A stretch of DNA of 64,000 nt from Bacteroidales bacterium UBA5281 (GTDB lineage: Bacteria; Bacteroidota; Bacteroidia; Bacteroidales; Lentimicrobiaceae), in the NCBI GenBank assembly GCA_002410555.1, contig DHSR01000083.1, positions 57,072-121,071 on the forward strand, in the 5' to 3' direction. Of this stretch, positions 38,118 through 46,378 are shown piece by piece. The notes under the pieces were generated by a model, which worked only from the letters and a program-made list of their open reading frames with translations, did not search any database and was not told the DNA's origin. How positions within the stretch are numbered: the stretch's first letter is position 1; each line of letters opens with the position of its first letter. The position numbers and the translations under genes are program-made.

Positions 38118-39086
38118 ATGATTGGCATTAAAAAAGAAATAGCTGAACTGCTCCGCACCAACGATTGTGTTATCGTTCCGGGACTTGGCGGCTTTGTTGC
38201 CAATTATTTGCCGGCATTTATACATCCGGAGCATCATACTTTTAACCCGCCCTCACGTCAAATTGCGTTTAACGCCAGACTAAATACCAATGATGGCTTG
38301 CTTGCCAATTATATTGGCCAAAAGCATCATATATCATATACCAGCGCGATGCAGCTCATCGACAGGGAAGTAATTTCAACCCTGAGTCGGTTAAGTATTG
38401 GTGATAAAATCACCATTGAAAGCATAGGTTTATTGTGTGCAGATAAAGAAAATCAACTGCAATTTATACCACAGGATAACCTTAACCTGCTGGATGACGC
38501 CTTTGGTTTGCCAAATTTTATTTCTCCTCCCATCGACCGCAGTCCCTTACGCAATCATAAAAATAGCAGTGTACGCGGCCTCACCACGAACAAACAGCTG
38601 AGAGTTGCCCTAATGCGCGCAGCCATATTTTTACCCTTCGCTGCATTGAGCGTTTGGGCATTGATTAACCCTGATAAAGTAACCGCATTGGCCCGTGGCA
38701 CTGCGTCTCTTTGGCCATCAGCCGTGGAACACACCATACCCAGGCCGGCCAATACGACTTTACCTGCCAGTACCTACGAAATTAAACCTGCTGTTAATGA
38801 AGAAACCAAATCAATAGAGACTCCGGCACTTCCTGAGGTGAACGCTACGGTCAAAAATGATGTTTACTTCATTATTGCCGGTGCTTTCGGAGTTAAAAAC
38901 AATGCCGATAATCTGGTATCATCGCTTAAAAACCAGGGGTATGATGCCAAAATCATCGGGATAAACCCACAGGGTTTACATATGGTGAGCCTGGCCGGCT
39001 ATTCTAACAAGAAGCATGCGCTTGAACAGCTAAATATCTTAAGAAGTGGGGAAATTAAGTCTGCCTGGCTGCTCACTCAGAAATAA
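38118..39086 (+). CDS. HU-CCDC81-like / SPOR-domain membrane protein
   Basis: The 322-residue protein begins with a domain resembling the prokaryotic HU-CCDC81 fold: IAELLRTNDCVIVPGLGGFV, then FNPPSRQIAFNARLNTNDGLL. There is one membrane helix at about 168-188 (AAIFLPFAALSVWALI), a Pro/Thr-rich linker, and a C-terminal SPOR domain (about 245-322, YFIIAGAFGVKNNADNL). SPOR domains bind denuded peptidoglycan at division sites. The layout suggests a cytoplasmic HU-like domain tethered to a septum-binding periplasmic domain, common in Bacteroidota but of unknown role. Confidence 0.85.
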   Translation: MIGIKKEIAELLRTNDCVIVPGLGGFVANYLPAFIHPEHHTFNPPSRQIAFNARLNTNDGLLANYIGQKHHISYTSAMQLIDREVISTLSRLSIGDKITIESIGLLCADKENQLQFIPQDNLNLLDDAFGLPNFISPPIDRSPLRNHKNSSVRGLTTNKQLRVALMRAAIFLPFAALSVWALINPDKVTALARGTASLWPSAVEHTIPRPANTTLPASTYEIKPAVNEETKSIETPALPEVNATVKNDVYFIIAGAFGVKNNADNLVSSLKNQGYDAKIIGINPQGLHMVSLAGYSNKKHALEQLNILRSGEIKSAWLLTQK

Positions 39087-39586
39087 ACATTTTATTTTTT
39101 TTGATGCGGGCATCCTAATTTGGAAACTTATCCGGGAACAAAAATCATTACCGCATAGAAGTATTCTTGAAGATTGCTTCTATTGAGCATTAAGTCATCA
39201 ACTTTGTTTTAATTTTGATTCTGGGTTTCCGGCTTATAAATTGAAACTCGGTTCAAATTAACTTCGTTTCTGATGCTTATTTTTTTTCCACCCTAAAACT
39301 GAGATTTCAAATGCCAAACGGTAACCCTCATTTCATCTCAAAACATTTCATTCAGGTAGCGCCGAACCAGCTATTGGCAATTTTTGCGGAATTTATATCA
39401 CGATCAACGGGAACCATGCAGGCATCCTCTTCTCTATCAATAAAAGTTAGAGAAAGATGAAACCTGAAATCCTGGGTGGCGACAGAGAATGATAACTATA
39501 AATTACTTTCAGCAAATATGGAGATAAACTAGAAAGAAAGATGAGCATACAAATTCTAATCGAACCCTAAAAGTATTTTTCAGCCT
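39087..39586. other. 500-base intergenic region with no identified feature
   Basis: The region is AT-rich, with T-runs at both ends of its first part. I see a possible -7 box (TAATTTTG, near 39210) without a proper -33 partner, and one short open frame (39311-39460) without coding signs. There is no repeat, RNA gene or clear terminator. Confidence 0.5.
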
Positions 39587-41554
39587 ATGCGAAAGAGCCT
39601 CACACTGTTTGCCATCCTTATTATTATACTATCAGGCAATATAAATGCTCAACCTCATCTTACTGACAGTCTGGAAAGAGTGATACGGACCGGTCGGGCC
39701 CGCGACACCAACCTGGTAAATGCACTTAACCGCTTATCCTATGCTTACATTTATGAAGACACCGAGAAAGCCGGCCAACTGGCTAATGAAGCGGCAAATG
39801 AAGGCCAGCGGCTGAAATTCAACAGGGGACTGGCCGTAGCATATAATTTGATTGGAATTGTATATGACATTAAAGCTCAGTATGACAGTGCCCTGCGCTA
39901 CTATCAGCTTTCGCTGGAAAAAAGCCGCATAACAGGTTATACTGCAATAACTGCCGGTGTATATAACAACATCGGGATGGTGCATAAGAGCAGGGGAAGT
40001 TACCCCGAGGCCATACGCACCTATTATCAGGCGCTGAACATCTTTAAAAACCAGAATAATCCTAAGATTGTGGCTAACATCTACAATAATCTTGGATTGG
40101 TATATGCCGAGCTGAAACAATATCCAAAAGCACTTGAATTCCACAATAAAGCCTTTGAAATTTACGAAGAGATAAATGACAAATATGGCATGGGAGCTTC
40201 GCTTACCAATATCGGGCTGACCTATTCCTTTATGGATTTGGATGACATCGCACTGCCTTATTATGAAAAATCACTCAAAATCAAGGAAGCCATCGATGAC
40301 AAATATGGCATGGGAATACTATTAAACAATATGGCCATTATTTATCAGGAGCGCAAGGAGTATAAGAAAGCCCTTGACATGTATGAGCGTTCTCTGGAAG
40401 CAGGGCAGGCCCTTGGCGATCACAATACACGCATATCCGCATTCATTAATCTAAGCATGACTTACACTATTCTTAAGGATTTTGGGAAAGCGAAAACTAT
40501 GATAGATTCAGCCCGGGCGCTGGCAATAAATCAAAAAGCTATGCTTCGGCTGGCGCGGGTCTATGAGGCTTACGCCGTAATGTATTCCCGGCAGGGAGAT
40601 TATAAAATGGCCTATGAAGCCAGAAAAGTTTATGACTCCATCAATGACAGTATTTACTCGCGAAGTAACAGTGAGCACATTGCCGAAATGGGAGCACGCT
40701 TTGAGTCAGGGCAAAAAGAGACTGAGATTGCACTACTTCAAAACCAAAACAGGGTAAAAACGCTGGAGATAGAACAACAGCGGGTAAGAAGCCGAAATCT
40801 TTTACTTGCGGTTGCTCTTATTGGTTTATTGATTGCAGGTGGAGTGCTTCTGTGGCAACAGCGCATCAAATACCGCATGCAGGTGGAGGCCGAGCATGAA
40901 AAGGCACTGATGCAAAAACAGGCCTATTCCGAAGTGTTAAATGCGGAAGAACATGAACGCAAACGCATCGCCATGGAACTTCACGATGGCCTGGGACAAT
41001 TACTGTCGGCCGCCAGGTTAAATATTTCGGCTCTTGAAGATGTGGTTACTGATGAAGAGAATAAAAGTGCCATTAACAATGCCGGACTACTCATAGATCA
41101 GTCTGTTGCCGACCTTCGACAGATTTCGCATAACCTGATGCCTTCTGCACTTATCCGTTTGGGATTGGTTGCGGCACTCAACGATATGGCCTCAAAAATA
41201 AATTCAGGCCGAAAGATAAATGTGGAAATATCTGCCAGGGGTATAAGCCAACGATTGCCCGAGCCTTTTGAAATTACCCTTTATCGGGTGGTACAAGAGA
41301 GTGTGAACAATATTCTTAAGCATGCCAACGCTACTGTTATTCAGGTTAATCTAGGAAAATCCGGGGAAGCCCTGGAACTTGAAATCACCGACAATGGCCA
41401 GGGAATGCCCAAAGATGCAGATAAGAACAGCAGGGGTATAGGCTGGGAAGATATCCGCAGCCGGGTCTCCATGTTCAACGGAAAAATGAATCTCTACTCA
41501 CAACCGGGCGAAGGTACCCGCCTGAACATCAACTTTAGCAAATCTAGTTTATGA
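39587..41554 (+). CDS. TPR-containing NarL-type sensor histidine kinase
   Basis: The 655-residue protein has a signal peptide (cleavage near NINAQ) and about six tetratricopeptide repeats (GVYNNIGMVHKSRGSYPEAI and similar, to about residue 350). A membrane helix at about 405-422 and a HisKA_3 dimerisation helix with phospho-acceptor H466 in RKRIAMELHDGLGQLL come next. A C-terminal ATPase domain (ITDNGQGMPKD, RGIGWEDIRSR) ends it. The periplasmic TPRs probably bind a protein partner or ligand. It overlaps its response regulator by 4 bases, so the pair is translationally coupled. Confidence 0.93.
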   Translation: MRKSLTLFAILIIILSGNINAQPHLTDSLERVIRTGRARDTNLVNALNRLSYAYIYEDTEKAGQLANEAANEGQRLKFNRGLAVAYNLIGIVYDIKAQYDSALRYYQLSLEKSRITGYTAITAGVYNNIGMVHKSRGSYPEAIRTYYQALNIFKNQNNPKIVANIYNNLGLVYAELKQYPKALEFHNKAFEIYEEINDKYGMGASLTNIGLTYSFMDLDDIALPYYEKSLKIKEAIDDKYGMGILLNNMAIIYQERKEYKKALDMYERSLEAGQALGDHNTRISAFINLSMTYTILKDFGKAKTMIDSARALAINQKAMLRLARVYEAYAVMYSRQGDYKMAYEARKVYDSINDSIYSRSNSEHIAEMGARFESGQKETEIALLQNQNRVKTLEIEQQRVRSRNLLLAVALIGLLIAGGVLLWQQRIKYRMQVEAEHEKALMQKQAYSEVLNAEEHERKRIAMELHDGLGQLLSAARLNISALEDVVTDEENKSAINNAGLLIDQSVADLRQISHNLMPSALIRLGLVAALNDMASKINSGRKINVEISARGISQRLPEPFEITLYRVVQESVNNILKHANATVIQVNLGKSGEALELEITDNGQGMPKDADKNSRGIGWEDIRSRVSMFNGKMNLYSQPGEGTRLNINFSKSSL

Positions 41555-42216
41555 ACACAGACGAAAACAAACCCATACGCATCCTGATAGCCGATGATCA
41601 CCAAATGTTTGTTGATGGTTTAAAGGCGCTACTCAAACGTGAAAAGGACCTGCTGGTCATCGGAGAAGTAAGCAGTGGTGATCAGGCAGCCGAATTTATC
41701 AGCCACAACCCACCCGATTTGCTCATTACCGATATCAGCATGCCCGGCATGAGCGGAGTGGAGCTTACTTGCTGGGTTAAGCAACACCATCCCGAAGTTA
41801 AAGTACTTGTACTAACCATGTATAACGACCGGGAAATTGTAAATGAAATTCTAATGTCGGAAGCCGAAGGCTGCATACTGAAAAATACCGGCAAACAAGA
41901 ACTAACAAATGCCATAAAACGCATTGCTGACAACAGCACCTATTATAGTACCGAAGTATTAAATATTATGATGACCCGTCTAAAAAAACACAAAACCATT
42001 GAAAAGAACACCTCTTTGCTCACCCCCCGGGAAATAGAAATTGTGAAACTTATCATGGAAGAATACTCAAGCGAAGAGATAGCCGAAAAACTATTTATCA
42101 GCAAACGGACCGTTGACACCCACCGGAAAAACATAATTCAAAAGACCAATACCCGCACCATAGTTGGCTTACTAAAGTTTGCTATTGAAAACAACCTTAC
42201 GGAATACAATTTATAA
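41551..42216 (+). CDS. NarL/FixJ-type response regulator
   Basis: The 221-residue protein has a receiver domain (IADDHQMFVDGL, D61 in LLITDISMPG, Lys in CILKNTG). A LuxR-type helix-turn-helix follows (LTPREIEIVKLIMEEYSSEE, FISKRTVDTHRKNI). It is the partner of the TPR kinase whose stop codon it overlaps. The DNA-binding domain closely resembles that of the HTH-only protein encoded next, so the two may bind related sites. Confidence 0.95.
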   Translation: MNTDENKPIRILIADDHQMFVDGLKALLKREKDLLVIGEVSSGDQAAEFISHNPPDLLITDISMPGMSGVELTCWVKQHHPEVKVLVLTMYNDREIVNEILMSEAEGCILKNTGKQELTNAIKRIADNSTYYSTEVLNIMMTRLKKHKTIEKNTSLLTPREIEIVKLIMEEYSSEEIAEKLFISKRTVDTHRKNIIQKTNTRTIVGLLKFAIENNLTEYNL

Positions 42217-42353
42217 GACAGTACCATAATAAGCCGGGCATCATATTATATAAATCATTTAAAATATCCTTTTATCTTTCCAGCATGCCCATGCGGGCAG
42301 CTCTTTAGATCCTGGTAGCGAAAAGCACTATTCGGGGGGTGCTCAAGGATTTT

Positions 42354-42371
42354 ATCCGTACAAATACGGAT
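42354..42371. promoter_or_regulatory. 18-base palindrome ahead of the orphan LuxR-type gene, candidate operator
   Basis: ATCCGTA and TACGGAT form a perfect 7-base inverted repeat around CAAA. No T-run follows, so it is not a terminator. It lies about 45 bases upstream of a -7 box, TACTTTTG (42417-42424), that serves the gene at 42438. Symmetric sites of this size suit dimeric LuxR-type regulators. Confidence 0.45.
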
Positions 42372-42437
42372 TGAAAATACCTAACCATTTGTATTTTATC
42401 TGCTTAATACAACACCTACTTTTGTACAAAAAGTATT

Positions 42438-42728
42438 ATGGAGCCAGCATGTACCCATTCGGGCCTCACTTCGCGGGAAAAACAAATACTAAAGTTGGTA
42501 GTAAAGGAAAATAGCACCCTTGAAATTTCAGACTTATTACAGATAAGCACCCGTACTGTGGAAACCCACCGCAAAAACATTAATCGGAAAACAAAAGTTA
42601 AATCGCTTGCAGGATTAACCAAGGTAGCCATCAGGATGGGGCTGCTCGAGCATTTTTGTTACCAACCGGGCAGCTCCAGACAAAGGAAGGCACAAGAGAG
42701 ATGTAAAGATTGTTCATCATTGGATTAG
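42438..42728 (+). CDS. HTH-only LuxR-type transcription factor (no receiver domain)
   Basis: The 96-residue protein is almost entirely a LuxR/GerE helix-turn-helix: LTSREKQILKLVVKENSTLE, then LLQISTRTVETHRKNINRKT. A short tail holds two Cys (ERCKDCSS). There is no receiver or ligand domain, and nothing upstream looks like a deleted one. The HTH is very like that of the response regulator 220 bases upstream, suggesting duplication of its DNA-binding half. Its own -7 box at 42417-42424 would give a very short leader. It may compete with or complement the full-length regulator. Confidence 0.85.
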   Translation: MEPACTHSGLTSREKQILKLVVKENSTLEISDLLQISTRTVETHRKNINRKTKVKSLAGLTKVAIRMGLLEHFCYQPGSSRQRKAQERCKDCSSLD

Positions 42729-42886
42729 CTGATGAATATGACTAAAACTTATAACTCATACCTAATGATACGTAATAAAAATACCGAGCAGCAGGCATAT
42801 CATTGTCTTTAAATCGCACTTACCTTTGTACCATTCACCCGGTAGGGGTTTGCAAAAAAAATAAAACCAATCTAAACACTGAAACC

Positions 42887-43633
42887 ATGAAAACATCATC
42901 AAAAGCCCTCATTTTTTTCTTAGCTTTATCAGCAGCCATCTTTACAGGATGCGACAAAGATGACGACACTCCAGACGAAAACATCAACAATACTTCTAAT
43001 CAGTTCAATTATGATGATGCTTTTGGAGTATTTGTAGCAATTAAAACAGTTTCAACACAAACCATTGGCGGCATGACCATCCCGGTTGAATTCAATACGG
43101 CTACTGCAGCATTTATGCCTTCAGCAGGTGCTACTAACATGATAGATGGTGGAGACGTTAGCCTGAATGATAAGAATCTTAAAAAGGTACAGAACAACGC
43201 CTATATATACGATGATGTAATGAATCCACTTGATTTTAGCACAGTAAGCTGGACTGCATCAGGCAAAGGGGACGTTCCGGCCATAAATAAAACAGTTACC
43301 AGAGGATTTCCCGCTTATAGTGCAGCCGATGCTTTGCCGGAGAGTATAAGCAAGGCTTCCGGTTTTAGCATTAGTTTAGGCAATAAAATAAGTAATGCCG
43401 ATTCAGTAATTGTAGTTGTCGGCAGCAACAATAAGTCGGCATATAAAATTGTAGCGGGCAATGCAGGTATAATCAGTTTCAGCTCCGCTGATCTCACCAA
43501 TGTAGCCATCAGTACTACCGGATTGCTTTCTGTTAGTCCATACAACATTACCTCCCAATCGGTTGACAGCAAAAAATATTACTTTATCAACGAGACAGTT
43601 TACACCAGAATGAATGTAAATATTACCGAATAA
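42887..43633 (+). CDS. Lipoprotein of unknown function, probably surface-exposed
   Basis: From the ATG at 42887 the product is 248 residues with a lipoprotein signal ending in FTGC (lipidated C22). The next residues, DKDDD, resemble the acidic export signal that sends Bacteroidota lipoproteins to the cell surface. The mature part repeats short beta-strand-like Ser/Thr/Asn/Val phrases and has no recognisable catalytic motif. An upstream in-frame ATG at 42803 would bury the signal peptide and is rejected. The upstream HTH-only regulator could control it; that is only a guess from position. Confidence 0.8.
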   Translation: MKTSSKALIFFLALSAAIFTGCDKDDDTPDENINNTSNQFNYDDAFGVFVAIKTVSTQTIGGMTIPVEFNTATAAFMPSAGATNMIDGGDVSLNDKNLKKVQNNAYIYDDVMNPLDFSTVSWTASGKGDVPAINKTVTRGFPAYSAADALPESISKASGFSISLGNKISNADSVIVVVGSNNKSAYKIVAGNAGIISFSSADLTNVAISTTGLLSVSPYNITSQSVDSKKYYFINETVYTRMNVNITE

Positions 43634-43653
43634 GAACTCCGGGTAAAACGAGT

Positions 43654-43697
43654 GGAAGCGGCTTTGTCACGGGGACAGGGTCGCTTCCTTATTTTTT
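43654..43697 (+). terminator. Likely terminator after the lipoprotein gene
   Basis: GGAAGCG pairs with CGCTTCC across a 21-base loop and is followed by TTATTTTTT. The stem is short and the loop long, so efficiency is uncertain. Confidence 0.55.
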
Positions 43698-43839
43698 GAG
43701 TTTCAGCAGCCGGCAAAGCCAGCAGCATCAAAAAAAAATAGCTTTTGAAAACTATTTGAACCAATAAGTGTTGAAATCCGATCCCACTCTCTTCACATTG
43801 ATTTTTTTTTACTTTCTACTGTCGCCCTCCGGACTTATT

Positions 43840-45030
43840 TTACCAATCCAACAGTCGCTTCTCCCCTTCCAACGCCCTTATTTCAGAAACTTCCTGCGAT
43901 ACTTCGATGACGCCTTTGTAGTTGCCCAACACATCTCTGACCGCAAAATACCGGATGAGAATAAATTCTCCACGCATTTTTATCCAGAAATCGGCCTGAG
44001 ATTTTTTGCCCTTCTTAAAAGATTCCACGATTTGTTCTACCACATGAACACTTTCTTTAGGGTGGCAATTGCTTACATCGCGGCCAATGATGGCAACGGT
44101 TCGCGGAAAAATCCGTTTGGCGGGACTGGAGAAAAATTTCACTTTATTTTGCTCATCCACAAAGGTAATGTCCACCGGCAGGTGATTAAAAATAAGTTTT
44201 ATTTGTTCTATACTTAATAATCCGGTGCCCAGGTTTGCCATGCCGCTTTCCACATCGGGCCTCTCCTCTTTTATAATTGGTTTTGGTGGCTGAATGTAGG
44301 GATAACCCAATTTAAATGCCTCTACCTGTAAACTATTAAGTTGATTTTCGGGTATGGTTGACAATACATAAGGAAACAAAATCCGCTCTTCGCGAAATTT
44401 AATGGCCAGCATATTGAAGAAAACATCTCCAATGCAGCGGTTAAACAGCTTAAAATCAATCTCTGATTGCACCAATTGTTCAAGCACTGACTTAATGTTC
44501 CGGCGTATATCGTCATGAAACGACCACATAATCTGCAAACAGCGGTAATCGAGCCAGGCCTGTTCAATAACCGGAAACAGCACATTCTCTTTTATGGAAT
44601 AATGCTTCGCAAATACCTCTAATTTCCGAAACAAGCGGCTCAATCCTGCATGCAATTCCTTATTTTTCGCATCTTTAACAAAGGCCTTAAAAATCGGACG
44701 AATTTCATCCAATACCTGTTCCATTTCCCGGTTGTTCTGCTCCAGCACATCCAGAAATGAACCAGCCTTTGGTGCTACCCTACTATATTCACTGATGGGA
44801 ATATGAAAAATATTCAGCAGTTTATTGGTCAGCATTTTAACTTCCTCCATGGGCGTACCCTGCTGAATGATTTCATCAAAAAGGGTAATAAAGTCAGAAG
44901 GTGTTACTGCAGAAATAAAATCAGAGTTGGCAACTATGAAAGGACGTGCATTGCCTGTTTCCAATATCATTTTGGATACTTCATGCAGCTTGTGTATGCG
45001 CTTCGCTTTGGTGTTGGTCAATTCAGACAT
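43840..45030 (-). CDS. DUF438/hemerythrin-like/PAS protein
   Basis: From the ATG at 45030 the product is 396 residues; a TTG at 45066 is less likely. The N-terminal 100 residues look like a DUF438 domain. A hemerythrin-like helical domain follows (about 115-255, with KHYSIKENVLFP and WSFHDDIRRNI). A PAS domain ends it (about 285-390, VDITFVDEQNKVKFFSSPAKRIF). Proteins of this layout probably sense oxygen, nitric oxide or redox state through a di-iron centre, but none is well characterised. It stands alone on the minus strand ahead of the lysine cluster. Confidence 0.83.
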   Translation of the reverse strand: MSELTNTKAKRIHKLHEVSKMILETGNARPFIVANSDFISAVTPSDFITLFDEIIQQGTPMEEVKMLTNKLLNIFHIPISEYSRVAPKAGSFLDVLEQNNREMEQVLDEIRPIFKAFVKDAKNKELHAGLSRLFRKLEVFAKHYSIKENVLFPVIEQAWLDYRCLQIMWSFHDDIRRNIKSVLEQLVQSEIDFKLFNRCIGDVFFNMLAIKFREERILFPYVLSTIPENQLNSLQVEAFKLGYPYIQPPKPIIKEERPDVESGMANLGTGLLSIEQIKLIFNHLPVDITFVDEQNKVKFFSSPAKRIFPRTVAIIGRDVSNCHPKESVHVVEQIVESFKKGKKSQADFWIKMRGEFILIRYFAVRDVLGNYKGVIEVSQEVSEIRALEGEKRLLDW

Positions 45031-45211
45031 GGTTTGCAGGTGTTTCAAAAGATGCGATTTATTCAAACCGAAAATCGCTTTAAGTTATGTTAAAAACTCT
45101 TATTTGACATTAATCTGCAAAATTAGCGGTTAGAATATTTTATTCATATTAATCTGCACAATTAGTGTCAGGAAATGTTGAAAAATTAGGGACTCCACTC
45201 TCTCCCTTATT

Positions 45212-45379
45212 TTAAAGAACTTTTATAAACGCCAGCACCGCATTTTCAAGCGTCTTTCTTATTGTATCCCATTTTAATGAAGGATTTTTCAAAAGTGTGG
45301 GCCACCCGGAAGTATCAACATCTTCAAACCAACACAAGCTTTTTAAGAGATTTACCTGATTGTACTGACTATATTTCAT
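45212..45379 (-). CDS. 55-residue protein or fragment, faintly like the C-terminus of AbiEii-type nucleotidyltransferases
   Basis: A short frame from ATG at 45379 reads like real protein: MKYSQYNQVNLLKSLCWFED, then DTSGWPTLLKNPSLKWDTIR and a helical end. The order (Leu-Lys-Ser-Leu, aromatic-Phe-Glu-Asp, Pro-x-Leu-Leu, then Lys-Trp-x-x-Ile) resembles, from memory, the C-terminal tail of AbiEii/AbiGii toxin-family nucleotidyltransferases. No N-terminal nucleotidyltransferase domain lies upstream, so it is a fragment or a small stand-alone protein. The family call is weak. Confidence 0.42.
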   Translation of the reverse strand: MKYSQYNQVNLLKSLCWFEDVDTSGWPTLLKNPSLKWDTIRKTLENAVLAFIKVL

Positions 45380-45936
45380 TTTTGTGACTTTATTGGTTTT
45401 AGCTGTGAAAGGTTAATTAGTGTAAGCAACATTATAGAATGCCTGCAGCCAGTAGAAGGGGTACAATCAAAACAGGCAGGAATCTCTTACTTAAAAACTC
45501 CATTTCCAAAGAATACCCGTGTTGTGAGTAATACTCTTATCGTGGGTGATCAGGTGTCCTTCGGCGAAATGCTCAGCGTAAATTTATTGTGAGGGTTTAA
45601 TTGCAGCAGGCTCCGAATGAGTTCCCTAAATAATCATTTATGATTTCTTGAGACTTTGTGAATTTGTGGCGAGCAGCGAAAAAGGAATTTGTAACAGAAC
45701 CGGGAAACACTTCCTTAAAAAACCTTTGTTATTCTTTGTGTCTTTATGCCTTCGTGGCGAAGGGTAGAGGCTTCATTCCCATCAGTCATTATAGTAGCGC
45801 CCCACCCCTCTAAAAATCTCAAAATTAATTTGTACCTTTGAAGCCCTTTAGAGGCCTGTGACCAAAATTGCGGGAGTAGTAGTATTTTTAGCTGTGAACA
45901 CCTTGATTTCTAACATAAAAACTATAATTTTCTCAC
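45380..45936. promoter_or_regulatory. Intergenic region upstream of the lysine fermentation cluster
   Basis: No gene is supported. A clear -7 box, TACCTTTG, lies at 45833-45840 and would give kal a leader of about 90 bases, but no TTG stands at the -33 position. I compared the leader by eye with lysine and cobalamin riboswitches and saw neither. The 13-mer TTTTAGCTGTGAA occurs at 45397-45409 and again at 45886-45898. The stretch around 45745-45768 has the CTTCGTGGCGAA palindrome also found at 48380. Confidence 0.5.
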
Positions 45937-46326
45937 ATGGAAAAAGTAATGATCCGCCTGCGCATGGGCTCAAACGATGCGCACTATGGTGGCAACCTGG
46001 TTGATGGTGCCAAAATGCTGCAACTCTTTGGCGATGTGGCTACCGAATTGCTTATCCGCAACGACGGTGATGAAGGCCTTTTTGTGGCTTATGACATGGT
46101 TCAGTTTACCGCTCCGGTATATGCCGGTGAATTTATTGAAGCCGAAGGCAGCATCACCAGCATAGGCAACTCCTCACGCAAAATGACTTTTGAAGCCCGG
46201 AAGGTGGTCATTCCACGTCCGGAAATTTCAGCTTCGGCAGCCGACTTTCTGGAAGAGCCAATTGTGGTTTGCCGTGCTACCGGAACTTGTGTTGTTCCTG
46301 TAAAAAATCAAAGAAAAAACAAATAA
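45937..46326 (+). CDS. kal: Kal, 3-aminobutyryl-CoA ammonia-lyase
   Basis: The 129-residue hotdog-type protein has RMGSNDAHYGGNLVDGAKML near the start and VAYDMVQFTAPVYAGEFIEA in the middle, as in known Kal proteins. It eliminates ammonia from L-3-aminobutyryl-CoA to give crotonyl-CoA, the last dedicated step of lysine fermentation. It is the first gene of the cluster, 52 bases ahead of kce. Size and neighbours leave little doubt. Confidence 0.93.
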   Translation: MEKVMIRLRMGSNDAHYGGNLVDGAKMLQLFGDVATELLIRNDGDEGLFVAYDMVQFTAPVYAGEFIEAEGSITSIGNSSRKMTFEARKVVIPRPEISASAADFLEEPIVVCRATGTCVVPVKNQRKNK

Positions 46327-46378
46327 AGCCGGATCATTTTCCATTCGGTTATTTAAATCAGTAATAAACAATCAAATT

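Noticed and set aside
39311..39460. 49-residue open frame in the 500-base spacer before the TPR kinase
   Set aside because: It has no coding character or motif; probably a chance frame.
43768..44217. 149-residue plus-strand frame
   Set aside because: It runs antisense through the PAS domain of the DUF438/hemerythrin-like gene and has no motif of its own.
45432..45503. 23-residue hydrophobic peptide on the minus strand (MEFLSKRFLPVLIVPLLLAA...)
   Set aside because: It looks like a tiny membrane peptide, but it has no clear ribosome binding site or conserved neighbour, and a short hydrophobic frame can arise by chance.
45440..45592. Plus-strand open stretch reading like protein in the region before kal
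   Set aside because: No start codon in a sensible place and no recognisable family; it could be an old gene fragment but cannot be supported.
45841..45936. Riboswitch (lysine or cobalamin) in the kal leader
   Set aside because: The leader is only about 90 bases and lacks the conserved cores of either class by eye.
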